Shown in pieces: positions 1 to 10,485 of a stretch of 20,858 bases of DNA. A program made the translations under genes and the position numbers. The stretch lies in NCBI GenBank assembly GCA_001430745.1, contig KQ482050.1:362569-383426 (forward strand), given 5' to 3'. The DNA is from Auxenochlorella pyrenoidosa (taxonomy: Eukaryota; Chlorophyta; Trebouxiophyceae; Chlorellales; Chlorellaceae). The notes beneath the pieces are model-generated. The model searched no databases, was not told where the DNA came from, and was given only the letters and a program-made list of their open reading frames with translations. Within the stretch, counting starts at the first letter, position 1; every line of letters begins with the position of its first letter.

Positions 1-44
1 CCTTCCTGTCACATACGCATGCATGGCCCTTGCCCCTTGTGCAG

Positions 45-751
45 GCATACTTCTCAGGGCACGACCACAATCTAGAGCACATCCGCCTCAGCGGCTACTC
101 TGCAATCATCACAGGCAAGCCAGCCGGCTGGCGCTGCCACCCTCCGCTCTCCATGCTGGCTGGTTGTTGGGAGCAGCCGGGCAGGCAGGCAGGCAGGCCT
201 GTGTTCCTCCCGCTGCTGACGCGTTGCAGAACCGCACGCCGGCGGAACCGCTGGGTGCGCAACGTGGCGGTGTGCCGCCCCGCTGCCTGCCTGCCCCGGC
301 TGGCAGCGCATGAGGACAACAGCTGTCACATGAGTTCTATCCCTGTCGCCACCGCCTGCGCGCATGTGCAGGGGCGGGCAGCAAGACGCAGCGCGGCATG
401 GCCACCAAGGTGGAGGGCTCGGAATACTTCTGGCCGTCCTCAGGTGCGCCTGCTGGCGGGGCCTGCCAGCATCGCGCCGCCCTCACACGCATGGCTGCCG
501 GTTGAAGGCTGCGTGGCCATGAGCTGGCTGCTGCCGCTTGTGCCTAGCACGTTTTTTCGTGCGGCGACAACACACGCACGCCAATGCCGGCATCTTGCCG
601 CTCTTCTGTGCCTGCCCCTCCCCCGGCGCCCGCAGGCTTTGTGGCGGTCAGCGTGCAGCCCGACGAGATGACGGTGGACTTTTACACCCTGGATGGAGGG
701 GAGGAGCCCGCCCACACGACCACCATCCCGCGGCAAGACGCCGGGTCGTAG
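45..751 (+). CDS. Purple acid phosphatase, C-terminal exons (5' end outside window)
   Basis: C-terminal part of a metallophosphoesterase of the purple acid phosphatase family (low-molecular-weight plant and mammalian type), which hydrolyses phosphate monoesters and is usually secreted or vacuolar. Three exons join in frame: 45-114, 372-443 and 636-751, ending in TAG at 749-751. Exon 1 encodes AYFSGHDHNLEHIRLSGYSA, whose GHDHNLEHI matches the family's His-X-His metal ligand block (GHDHxLxHI). Exon 2 encodes GAGSKTQRGM, like the family's GGGSKxxRG stretch. Exon 3 encodes FVAVSVQPDEMTVDFYTLDG, the usual final beta-strand pair (GF..V.V..D.M.V.F.D..G). Intron 1 (115-371) starts GCAAGC, a GC donor. 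Intron 2 (444-635) is GT-AG. The N-terminal metal ligands lie left of the window, so activity cannot be judged. The family call is firm; the subtype is inferred. Confidence 0.87.
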
Positions 752-1335
752 CGCAGCCACCACCGCCAAGGTGGCACACCTGTTGCAACCCTGCCACTGG
801 GCGTTGAATCTCTTGCTCCCTTTCCTCGCTCCCGCTCGCGCCGTTGCCATTTTGCACGCCCATCCCTGCTGCCCGTTGTATCCGCCGCTCGCTCGCTCGC
901 TCGCTCCCAATTCTTTCACTCCTCCCGCGCTCCTGCAGCGCGTACCAGCCACCCAGCCTAGCCTGTACCCCCCATGTTGCCTTGCCCCGCTCTTTGGCGC
1001 CGGCATCCTCTTGCACGCCCTTGCGCGCATCAGTTGCTTGCAGTACTCCTGTCAAGCCTCTCAAGCCTCAGGTTGCGACAGCCGAGGCGAGCGGACGGCC
1101 AAGGGTCAGCGGGGTGCGTGCATGAGCGGCGTCGCTGGGGGGAGTGCCCGCTGGCCTTCCCCATGGGGCGGTGCACTGTCTTGGTACAGCCAGCCATGAA
1201 CCTACCTTGTGCACTCTCTGGATCGATTGGATGCATTTCATTTAGCACACACTGATGTTGCAAAGAGGTGCGGCAACTGCGTGCTCCTGCTGCACCTCCC
1301 CTTGCGTGTGAGGTTTGTAAAGGGGTGCTGCAGCG
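752..1335 (+). terminator. Probable 3' untranslated region and TGTAA poly(A) signal of the phosphatase gene
   Basis: After the phosphatase stop there is no convincing coding exon for about 580 bases. The stretch is pyrimidine-rich and includes a short GCTC run near 890-904. A TGTAA at 1316-1320, the canonical green-algal polyadenylation signal, gives a plausible transcript end about 10-20 bases further on. Long trailers of this kind are normal in green algae. The exact cleavage site is not visible. Confidence 0.5.
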
Positions 1336-1733
1336 CATGCCTGGTTGGCGCTGTTACTTGTGCAACGTGCTTGCAAAATCGTTTTGAGGGCCGATGAAGA
1401 TGTGAGGGCCGCACTGAAAGACCGGCAGGATCAGGAGCAAGCAGACCGCGCAAGGCGGCGGCGGCAGCGGTGGGCGGCAGGCAGCGGGTGGGCAGGGGCG
1501 CTTCCTTGCAAGGTGCTTCCTTGATATAGGCCGCGATTTTACTGATTCAGGCCACGATCCTCCGTGGCTTCGAGTATCAATTCAAAAACCAGATCTGATA
1601 TGGCTAATGATGCCCATGCTTGTGCCAGCAATAAGTGCCTTTTCGCGGTTTTTGAACCGAGCGCCATGCCCAGCCACTCCCCCTTCTCCCCCTCTCTCCC
1701 TCCTTTCTGGCACAGTCCATCGTCTTCTTGGCC

Positions 1734-2579
1734 ATGGTTCCGCCCTCACTTCTCCGCCTGACGCCGCTGCAGCCAGGTGAGGCGAGGCCGTCGCTCCGGG
1801 AGACGGGGGGCAAGCCTTCAGCACCCCTGACAGCACCGTGCTGCAGTGACTGCTGGGCTGGCAGCAGCCTGACACCCTTGGAAGACCCCAGCAGCCGCTG
1901 CACGGACGTCCCCTTCGGAGTCGTCTCCCCTTCCTCACCGTGCAGGCCCAGCAGGAGCGCTGGCTCTGCTGCAGCAGGAGGAGATGCCGCCCATCACCCC
2001 GCTGGCGGTGAGCCTGCGGGACAGTTGCGGCGGGGCAGGCTGCGGCGGCGGGACAGTTGCGCGCCGCCCGCCGCCGCCTGCCCCGCAACTCCTCAGCCTC
2101 TCGAAGCAGCGCTTCGTGCTGCTTTCACCCCTGCGCCCACTCCACCAACCGCCAGTATCATGCACCCCCTATGTACCCCCTATGGCCTGCAGGCTGCAGG
2201 CGATGACACATCCTTCTGCCGCCGTGATCGCGGCGCCGCCACCGGCCCCGGCATGCCAGCAGGAGGCAGCCCGCTTGATCAGCTGCTGTCCAGCGCCCTG
2301 GGAGAGGCGCCCGCCGTGCAGCAGGGCCCGCTACCGGGCCCGCAGCCAGCCACCGCGCCCGCCGCGCCCGCCGCGCCGGTGTGCCCTGGCGCGCCCCGTC
2401 GTAATGGCCCGCTGCCGCCCCCCCCAGAGGTGCCTGCCTGCGTGCTGGCAGCGCTGCGCCCGCTGCGCTTCTCCGCCCACTGCCTGGCTGCCCCCAGCAC
2501 CGCCAGCAGCAGCAGCGGCGACGGCGAGGGCGGCGATGGCGACACAGCCACGTCGCGCGCATCGCAGCTGGAGCTTTGA
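1734..2579 (+). CDS. Hypothetical Ala/Pro/Ser-rich protein, tentative three-exon model
   Basis: I do not recognise this protein. A phase-consistent model joins 1734-1779 (ATG in GCCATGG context; MVPPSLLRLTPLQP), about 1945-2008 (PAGALALLQQEEMPPITPLA) and 2194-2579 (from AAGDDTSFCRRD to the end), with GTGAGG and GTGAGC donors and CAG acceptors. The end is acidic and serine-rich (STASSSSGDGEGGDGD) and stops at TGA 2577-2579. The product would be about 165 residues, rich in Ala and Pro, without an obvious domain or membrane segment. A strong pyrimidine tract ending in CAG at 1713-1715 is followed in frame by SIVFLA just before the ATG, so the true gene may start in an exon further upstream. Composition bias in this GC-rich DNA produces many spurious frames, so the model is tentative. 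Part of the intron is a small tandem duplication around GGGACAGTTGCG (about 2019 and 2052). Confidence 0.3.
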   Translation: MVPPSLLRLTPLQPGEARPSLRETGGKPSAPLTAPCCSDCWAGSSLTPLEDPSSRCTDVPFGVVSPSSPCRPSRSAGSAAAGGDAAHHPAGGEPAGQLRRGRLRRRDSCAPPAAACPATPQPLEAALRAAFTPAPTPPTASIMHPLCTPYGLQAAGDDTSFCRRDRGAATGPGMPAGGSPLDQLLSSALGEAPAVQQGPLPGPQPATAPAAPAAPVCPGAPRRNGPLPPPPEVPACVLAALRPLRFSAHCLAAPSTASSSSGDGEGGDGDTATSRASQLEL

Positions 2580-3460
2580 ACAGGTGGGTGGCCAGTCCTT
2601 GGTTCGGGCATTCTCACGTTAACGAATGAAAATTGCGTGGCAGCTCTGCCCTTAGCAGGAACCTCACTGGAGATTGCTGCCATGCCTCGCCCCACCCTGC
2701 AGCTTGCCCGCCCCAGAACCCAACCACTCCCCGGAATGCCACACCCCAGGGGCCCAGCTCCAAGAATGCCTTACAAGACAATCAGCTCTGAGAACGCCCA
2801 AAACCCAACCTGCAATCATCTAAGAATGCCACAACCAGCCTCTTTCCAACCAGCAGAGCTCCGACTCTCTGACGCACTGAATCCGTGCCGCCTGCCCCGC
2901 TGGCCCCCTGATGCCAGCGGACGGCCCTCTGACCCCCCCTGAGAGCACCCACCCTTTTGAGCCGGCACACCTGGAAGGGTGTGCCCTCTTCCTTGCTAAA
3001 CCCCCTGCTTTCTGTTGCCGTTTCATCCCTCAACCCGTTTCATCGCTCGCGAAAGCCCCGTTCATTGCGACGACCCGAGCCATCCTCCTTTACTCAGAGC
3101 GCCGACGCGGCCGCGCCCGGCGCCATGCCCAGCCAGGATGATACGGCAGCCCTGACCAGCACCCGTTCAAGCCCAGCAATGCTTTTTTTGCGCATGCTGC
3201 TGGCAGCCCGCCTCCTAGTCTAGTCTCCCTGCTCCCTTTGTCCCAGCCTCAGCCTGCGTCCCAGACTTGAGCTAAGTAGCCCATGAGCCAGCCTGCTCGC
3301 GCCTTGTCCCGCCCAAGACTTCCCCTGCGCCGTCCCGCCGTCCCGTGTCTGCTTGCTGTCGTGCTGACTGTGTCGTCTGTGCTGTGTCTGCATCTGCTGC
3401 CTGCTGCCCATGGCCTCTCAAGGACCCCAGTACCGCATGTGTAACAGGCATGCATTGTGT
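2580..3460 (+). terminator. Probable trailer with TGTAA poly(A) signal
   Basis: The region after the 2579 stop is less GC-rich and has no frame that reads like a protein. TGTAA occurs at 3440-3444, a plausible end for a plus-strand transcript whose 3' region runs through here. It faces the minus-strand signal at 3647-3651, so the two transcripts would converge with about 200 bases between their ends. If the tentative 1734-2579 gene is not real, this stretch is simply intergenic. Confidence 0.35.
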
Positions 3461-3646
3461 GGGAGGAGACAAGGGCACATGGACAAGGGGATGTGTGGCT
3501 GAAGGGTGTGCCAGGCTGGGGAGGGGAAGAGGCGCCAGACCTTGCAGCCGTTGAGGGGAAGCTCAACCCTTGGGCAGCAGCCGGGCTGAGGCAACCCTCC
3601 TTAGCGCTCCTGCTTTCGCTGTACGAGAGCGAAGTACGCGCAGGCT

Positions 3647-3651
3647 TTACA
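3647..3651 (-). terminator. TGTAA poly(A) signal for the minus-strand Ala/Gln-rich gene
   Basis: The plus strand reads TTACA here, which is TGTAA on the minus strand, about 240 bases downstream of the TGA at 3889-3891. This fits a green-algal 3' untranslated region of ordinary length. The motif is only five bases, so position relative to the gene is the main support. Confidence 0.5.
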
Positions 3652-3888
3652 ATGCGGCTGATCTTCTCCATACAGGTGGCAGGCGAGGGGTGTGGCAGCT
3701 TCGAGGCATGCAAAAGTGTGTGCGGGCATGTGCGACAGAAGGACGCATTGAGAATGAGCACGGCTCGCAGGGCAGTGCTGGGCATCCTGGGAAGCGTTGA
3801 GGCAGCGCTGTGCCCAGCCATGTCGGCACCGGCTGCGTGATCTGCTTCACAAAAACTTGGTACGAGGATACGCTTGCATACGAACACC

Positions 3889-5797
3889 TCAGGGCCCGCC
3901 GGCCTTGGCCTGGGCGGTGGCCTGGGCGGTGGCGGGCCCGCCGCCGGCCCCGGCCTGCGCGGTTGCCTGGGCCGAGGCAATGGCCTGGGTCAGGGTGGGG
4001 GGAACGCACGTCGTTGGCAGCGCGCCGCCGGCCTGGGCGGCAGCCACGGCCTTGGCCAGAGCGTCGGCCTGCCCGCCGCCGGCTGCCTGGGCCGACGCCT
4101 GGGCGGCTGCAGTGGGCGGGTGGGAGCGGGGGGTGGGGTGGGGGTTGGGAGGTGGGGGCCGCTGGGAGGAGTGAATGTTAGAAGCACTCGAGCCTGCCTC
4201 AAGCTGCAGGCAGGGCCAGACGGGCAGGCTGCCCAGGCGGCAGCAGCCCCCGTGCCTCACCCGCCAGCGCAGTGGCGAGGGCGGGCGCGCACTGCTGGCA
4301 GGCGGCGGCGATGGCCTGGGCGGCGGCGGCGGCCTGGGCGGTTGCGGCGCCGCCGCCGGCCCCGGCCTGGGCGGCAGCCTGGGCCAGGGCCTGGGCGGCG
4401 GCAGTGGGGTTCTGGCAGATCTGTCCGGTCAGGGTCTGCGCAGCAGGAGGGAGGGAGGGGTTGAGGACTCAGGGAGGGCATGAGCTCGAGGGTGCACGAG
4501 GGTTGCAGGGGCCCTTGCCCTGAGGATCATGCAGGCGTGGCCAGGGGTCCCAGCTTTCTGGCAGGTGCACCCTGCGTCGGCACCACTCGGCAGGCGAAGC
4601 CAGATGAGGGTGCTGTCGATGCATCCGTCTGCTGCAGTGCCGGCCGGCCCCAGTGGTGTTCTTCATTACTCTCATCTGCTGTTTTAGGTTGATGTATCTG
4701 TTGGCTGCCCTGAACCCCCACCTGGGCAGTGGCCTGAGCGGTAGCGGTGGCCTGGGCGCCGCCGGTGGCGCCGCCCGATGCGCCCGCTGCGCAGGGAGGG
4801 GCGGCAAGGCGCATCAGCTCACACCCAGCTGGGGCTGTGTGAGTGCAATGGATGGCACGCTGGACGCTGCGCGTGCTGCAGTCGTGCTCAGCCCTGCATG
4901 CACAGCCAGCTGCGGGGCTGAAGTAAGCTGAAGGACAGCTGAACAGAGATGCCCCCTCCACCTGCCCAGCGCACCCTGTGCAGCAGCCTGCGCCACGGCC
5001 TGGGTCAGGGGCTGGGGCACGCACTGGGGCTGCCAGGCGGAACCGGCCTGGGCCTGGGCGGCGGCGACGGCAGTGGCCAGGCCGCCGGCGGCGCCCGCCT
5101 GCGCAGCGGCCTGAGCGGCTGCAGCAGCGGGGAGGGTGCAGAGAGCAGTTTGCAAAGCAGCAGTTGAAGAGCAGTTTGCAAAGCATCGAGCCTGGTTGCA
5201 CTTCAGCCGGGAATACGCCGCGAGCAAGCGTTCCGCCCCTGCTGTTGCTCCCTTTCCTCACATGCCAGTGCAGTGGACAGGGCCTGGGGGCACTGCTGGC
5301 AGGCAGCCGCAATGGCCTGGGCGGCGGCCGCCGCCTGTGCAGCAGCAGCGCCGCCCTGCGCGGTGGCGGCGGCCTGGGCCAGCGCGGTGGCGGCGGCCTG
5401 AGGGCTGGAGCAGATCTGGCTGGTCAGGGCCTGCAGGCGAGGAGCAGCAGGTGGAAAGTATAAGGTGTATGAGTGCAAGTGCCAGAGCTGAGATGCGCCG
5501 CAAGGCTGCAGGCCTTGAGCACCCGGGGTGATATAAGTGGGCAAAAGGTGAGACAGACAGCTGACAGTCGATCAGGTGTTGGAAGCTATTCAGTTTGGGT
5601 TGCAGAGGTGGAGGGGCTGCAGGAAGATGACGGGGGGCAGCAGGGGCGGCATGCATGCGGTGCCGCCGGCGTCCCATCCAAGAGGCGCTGTGCTGGCTGG
5701 CGAGGGGTCACGAGCCACACCTGGGCAGTCGCGGTGGCCGTGGCAGTCGCGCCCGCTCCACCCTGCAGCAGCCTCCGGTTCCCATTCTTGATGCCCG
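3889..5797 (-). repeat. ~1-kb tandem duplication of an exon cassette (modules C-A-B)
   Basis: Homologous exon starts are about 1 kb apart: module C at 5797 and 4786 (1011 bases), module A at 5430 and 4435 (995), module B at 5118 and 4106 (1012). Both C exons begin CGGGC after CAG, both A exons contain the CAGATCTGC core and encode AIAAACQQC, and both B exons follow CTGCAG. Splice phases also match (A starts in phase 0 and leaves one base; B takes two and leaves one). This supports one unequal-exchange event duplicating exons and introns together. A third C module terminates the protein at 3889. Confidence 0.75.
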
Positions 5798-6148
5798 CTG
5801 CAGGGCAGGACGGTGGCAGGCGGGCAGGCCAGCAAGCAAGGAGTTGGCAGGCAGGGAGCGGCGGCGGCAGCGCCCCCTGCCCAGTCCTGGCACAGCTGCA
5901 TGCCCTGCATCGTGTGGCCTCTGAGCAAGTTCTTGGGAAGGCCAGCTGGAGAGCAAGAAGCAGCGGCAGCGGCAACGCCTTGGACGCTTCAGCGGCCGCC
6001 CGGCGCGCGCAGCAAGGAAGACCGCCTCTGCTGCTTGCAGGCCTGCCGAGGGTGTAAACCCTGCCCAACACGCACAGTTGTGGGCAGAGGTGGTCGCCAG
6101 GCCGCACAGAAGCAGCGTTAGAGCTGGGAGAGCGTGGCGCAGGGCCAT
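3889..6148 (-). CDS. Secreted Ala/Gln-rich repeat protein built from duplicated exon cassettes
   Basis: Not a family I recognise. Seven exons join in phase: 6148-6076, 5797-5721, 5430-5262, 5118-4975, 4786-4722, 4435-4261, 4106-3889; 306 residues. The start is AAGATGG at 6148. The first 22 residues (MALRHALPALTLLLCGLATT plus SA) look like a signal peptide. The rest is mostly Ala and Gln. Module A (TSQICSSP...AIAAACQQC, 56-58 residues), module B (AQAAAQAGAAGG...QCVPQPLTQAV, 47) and module C (ATATAQATAQ) occur as C-A-B-C-A-B-C. The cysteines QIC, CQQC and CVP recur in both A-B pairs, suggesting disulphide-linked helical repeats. The last exon fuses B and C, which are separate exons in the first copy. 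Donors are mostly GTGAGG, GTGCG or GTGGG. The exon 1 end is the least certain border, because other donors lie nearby. A structural, silk-like or cell-wall role is only a guess. Confidence 0.72.
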
Positions 6149-6837
6149 CTTGGCACGAAAGGTTGCGTCGAGAGGAGCAGGGGACGACGGAAGAGTGCAG
6201 ACAGCCAGGGCGCCCCTACTCCTGAAGAGGTGGGGCTGCCAGGTCAGAACGGGCCTTCCTCTGAACGTTCGTTCTTGGAGGAAAGAGTCGTGTGACGGCA
6301 ACCGCGTCGCACCGATCGCACCCTGCGACAAAGCCCTAAAGCAATCTTGAAGGCCAGCAGGATGCAAGGCTGCTGCCGCAGCCGCCAGCCAGGTGTGCCC
6401 GCCTGCCTCCCGCCCAGCTGGCAGGGGCGCCTGCAAGAGGCTGGCGAGGCACCGAGCAGATCGCTATCACGGAACCGCTAAGTTGTGCAACACTTGTTCA
6501 CCCAGAGGCTGGGAGGGCATGATAGCCACACAGCCTGCTATCGAGGGCCCTGGGATGGCCGGCCTTGACTCCCCGCCGCCATGCGGGCAGGCGCATCCCT
6601 CGATACACACTTGCTTACGCGCTGCGCTGCACGTTGCCAAGAGCTGTTTGCAAAGTTTGGCAGCACGATCCCGATTGAAAAGGAACAATGCGTGGAGGCG
6701 CCGTGGGAACGCGGCGCAAGCGGGGCGCGCTCGACACCTCCCGCCAGCACCGGCGCGGGTGCCCATTGGGGGCTGCAGGACACGCCGCCGCGCCCGCGCC
6801 AGCCCATCAGACAGCTCGGCGCCTGGCCTGCCCTGGC
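6149..6837. other. Intergenic region between two minus-strand genes
   Basis: It holds the upstream region of the Ala/Gln-rich gene (right of 6148) and the 3' region of malate dehydrogenase (left of 6838). No frame here has protein-like composition on either strand. I found no minus-strand TGTAA between the malate dehydrogenase stop and 6149, so its poly(A) signal is not identified. A short sequence, CTGTTTGCAAAG near 6644, resembles AGTTTGCAAAGCA repeated at 5148-5183 in an intron of the neighbouring gene. Confidence 0.5.
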
Positions 6838-9800
6838 TCAGGCATCGGCCAGGCACTCCAGGGCCAGAGCCTTCTCCTCCACCAGCTCGTCGCCGGTGGC
6901 CTTCATCTTGGCGGCGGAGGCGGCGTCGATGGACAGGCCCTGCAGTGGGCAAGCGGGGAGGGGGCGTGGAGGTTGAGAGGAGCGCCAGATTGGATGGGGG
7001 AGCAAGAGAGCATGCGTCGATGGACAGGCCCTGCAGTGGGGAAGGGAGGCGGGCGGGGGGAACGTTTGGTATTCAATCTTGGCGGCAGAGGCGGCGTCGA
7101 TGGACAGGCCCTGCAGTTGATAATGATTGCATGCGGGAGCAGGAGAGCAAGCGTCGGTCCAGGAGCGCTGGTTTTTCGGTGCCGGTGCATGATGGCGTGC
7201 ACCAGCCGGCGAGCCGCGCTTGATGCCCTGCCAAGCTGCCTGTTGGGTCTGCCCCAGCCTGATAGCAGAGGCCAGGAGTCCCCGCCCACCCCATCGACTG
7301 CACCGCACACCGCTTGGCACCCTCGCCAGCACAGCCCCCTTTCCGACAGAGGAGGAGGAAACTAAACCAGCCAAGTCCCCTCGTGTGACCCAGGCCGCCC
7401 CCGCTCGCCTGCGCGATGCTCCACCTGCCATCCGAGCAGGTGACCCCGCAGTCGTTTGACACGCGTCCATGCACCCCCACGCCCCGCCCCCCTATACACA
7501 CACACACGCATGCACCCCCCGCCCCACCCCCCTAACAAACACACCCATACGCACACACACCTGCACGATGCTCCACTTGCCGTCCTTGCAGGTGACGGGG
7601 AAGGAGTAGATGACGCCCTTGGGCGCGTCGTAGCTGCCGTCGCTGTACACGCCCATGGACACCCAGCTGCCGTCGGCTGCGGGGGCGGGGAGAGGCGGGG
7701 TGGTGTGGTGTGGTGAGGGGTGAGGTGGCGTGGGGGAGCAGGGGCGGGGAGAGGCGGGGTGGGGGTGCAGGAGGGGGGATGGATGGGTGACGAGGTGCAG
7801 AGCGGTGAGCGGAACAAGGGGGGCGAGGCTTCGCCGCCACAACCAGGGGGGCAGGTGGCGCAGCAGCGGGTTAAGCAACCCCAGCGTGCACCAGGCATTC
7901 CTCGGCACGCTCGCGCCACGCAGCAGCGGCGACAGCGCCAGCGGACAGCCCACCCGACGCGCCTGGCATCCATACAGTGTGCACAGCGCCCGCCCAGCGT
8001 GCCCGGCACCCACCTGGCGTGCCCAGCACCCAGTCGCGGATGTGGTCGCATGCGGAGGAGGCGGCAGACAGGGCGGAGCTCAGGCCGCGGGCCTGCATGT
8101 GTGTTGAGGGGGGGTTGGAGGATGAGGTGGACAGTTGTTATGTCTTGCTTTCACACCTTTTCGGAGCTTTGTGTGCGGCAGCGGAGGGGAGGAGCCGGGG
8201 CTGCTCGGCGGCGGCGTGGCACGATTGATGCATGGCGGCCCTTACATGCGAGCAGCGAGGCACGCCCCACGCACTGGTGGGCGCGAGCGCAAGCAGCGCG
8301 CACAGGAGGGCCCTGCCCCACCTTGATGATGGCCGCGCCGCGCTGCTGCACGGTGGTGATGAAGTCGCCGTCGAGGTAGGCGTCGTCGTTGATGACCTGT
8401 TCCGAGGGAGGTGTGTGTGTGTGTGTGTGAAGTGGTGGTGGTGGTGGCGGCACGTGCGGATGGGGGGTGGGGGTGGGGTGTGTGTGTGTGGGGGGGGGGC
8501 GGCTGTCGTTGAATCGTTTGACACCATCTGCTGCTGTCCAATGTAGAAGTTGGTCCTTCTTCGGTGACGCGAAAGGAAGGGAAAATGCTTTGACTGCTGA
8601 CACGCTTGCCCGGGGCGCAGGACGAGGCAAGGGGGCGGCAGCCAGCCGGCCCAGGGTGCGGCGAGGCGCGGGATGGTGCCGGCAGGCGGGGGCCTTTCGC
8701 CATGGACGCGCAAGCCGCGAGCATCGCACGATGATGCTCTGCAGCGCCGACCCGTCCCTGCCAGCCGGCGCTTTGGGCCCCCTGCCCCAGCGCCCCATGC
8801 CGCCTGCCCCTCCTGACGCACCGGCTTGCCGTCAATGGTGGCAACCGGCTGTGCCCCCCTCCCCTTCCCCTCTCACACACACACACACACAAACGCGACC
8901 AGACTCATCACACCCATCACACCCGCCACCGCCGCCTACCACACACGCATCTCATGTGCCGGCTTGCCGTCGACAGTGCCCCCCCCCCCCTTCCTCTAAC
9001 ACACACACACACGCCCATCGCACCTCGCGCGCCGGCTTGCCGTCCACGGTGGCGTGGTTGACGTCGGGGTACTGGGTGGAGGAGTGGTTGCCCCAGATGA
9101 TCACGTTCTTCACCTTGGTGTTGTGCACGCCGCTGCGCTCCGACAGCTGGCCCAGCGCGCGGTTGTGGTCCAGGCGGGTCAGGCAGGTGATGTTCTCTGC
9201 GGGGGCGGGGTGGGGTGGGGTGGGGTGGGGTGGGGTGGGTGGGTGGGTGGGTGGGGGGCCTCATGCAGGTGAGGTGCTCGTGCGCAGGTGTGGTCCAGGC
9301 GGGTCCACATTCTCTGCGGGGGGTGTGGGGGGTGGGAGGGTGGGTGGGAATGTTCGTAGGAGTACGGTCGGGGGCAGTGGAGTTGGGCCGGGGGCGCGGG
9401 TCAGGCAGGTCACGTTCTCTGCGGGGTGTTGTGGGGGTGTGGCGGGGGGTGGAGGGGCCGGGGGGGAGGGAGCGGGGGTTCAGTCAGGTGACGTGCTCTG
9501 CGGGGTGGCAGCGGTGCTGGAGCCTGTGGGCTGGGGCAGCAGGTGGGAGAGGGGGCGGCTGGGCGAGAGCAGGGCACCAGGGTGGGGGGCGGGCGGCGCC
9601 CAGGGCACACCCACCGGGAGGGATGGAGGGCGCGTTCTCCTTGAGGATGAGGGCGTTGGTGTTGGCGGGGTTGGCCACCACCAGCACCTGCGGGCCAGAA
9701 GGGAAGGGTGCGTCATGGAGGGAAGGGCGCGCCAACGCATATGGAGCACCCAGGAGTGAGGGGCCAAGGCATGGAGCGCCCAGGAACGAGGGGGGCGTCG

Positions 9801-10453
9801 GCGGCGGTGCCAGGCGGGCGGGTGGGGGTGCAGCGCAGGTGGACAGGGCAGGTGTACGCGCGTGCCCGCGGCACGGCAGCACCAGGCAGCGCAGCAAACT
9901 GAAACTGACTGAAAGTGTCGTAGAAAGGGCAGGACGCCCCTTCCCTCACACGGGGCACGTGGGGCACACAGGCAGGCATGGGCGGCACCTCCTGGCGCAG
10001 CCCTTGCCCAGCCCCTGCCCAGCTCCAGGGCGGCCCCACCTTGCAGCCGGGGTTGGCGCCCCTTCCCTCACACGGGGCACACGGGCAGGCATGTGCGGCG
10101 CATTGTTAAAAAATCTGAACCCTGAACCCTGATCGGCGCCGGCCCCACCTTGCAGCCGGGGTTGGCACCCTTCTCCAGCGCGGAGGCCTGCGCCTTGTAG
10201 ATGGCAACGTTCTTGGACATCACGTCCTTGCGCTCCATGCCCGCCTGCGGGGAGGGGAGGGAGGGGGGTGCGCGCCCAGCCGCTCTCAAGGATGCTGCTT
10301 AGCATTCTCAGTTTGCGACATCCGTGCACCATGCGCGCCTGCGGGGGGAGGAGGGGTGTGAGAGCGTGAGGGTGAGGACACCGGTCGGCGGAACAGTGCG
10401 GCTGAGCACTCTTAATTAACATCACGTCCTTGTGCGCCATGCCCGCCTGCGGG

Positions 10454-10485
<32 letters not shown>

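Noticed and set aside
3249..3980. 243-codon minus-strand open frame beyond the end of the Ala/Gln-rich gene
   Set aside because: Its first part overlaps the last Ala/Gln exon in a different frame, and the rest lies in the probable 3' regions of convergent genes. The composition is not protein-like and the phase-consistent gene stops at 3889.
4527..5312. 261-codon minus-strand open frame
   Set aside because: It contains one real exon (module C, 4786-4722), but most of it is intron or the wrong frame of module exons. The spliced model explains the real parts.
7490..9015. Regularly spaced repeats considered as a CRISPR array
   Set aside because: They are CA/GT microsatellites and exon-edge copies with irregular spacing, in an intron-rich eukaryotic gene.
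9201..9258. Telomere-like repeat suggesting a chromosome end or fusion
   Set aside because: The units are irregular (GGGGT and GGGT) and confined to one intron, and genes continue on both sides. Green-algal telomeres are usually TTTAGGG or TTTTAGGG.
8467..9759. 430-codon open frame on the plus strand opposite malate dehydrogenase
   Set aside because: It runs through exons and introns of a firmly supported minus-strand gene. It is low-complexity Gly/Val/Arg text generated by G-rich intron sequence and has no recognisable domain.
9215..10132. 305-codon plus-strand open frame
   Set aside because: Same reason: a shadow of malate dehydrogenase exons and repeated intron junctions in GC-rich DNA.
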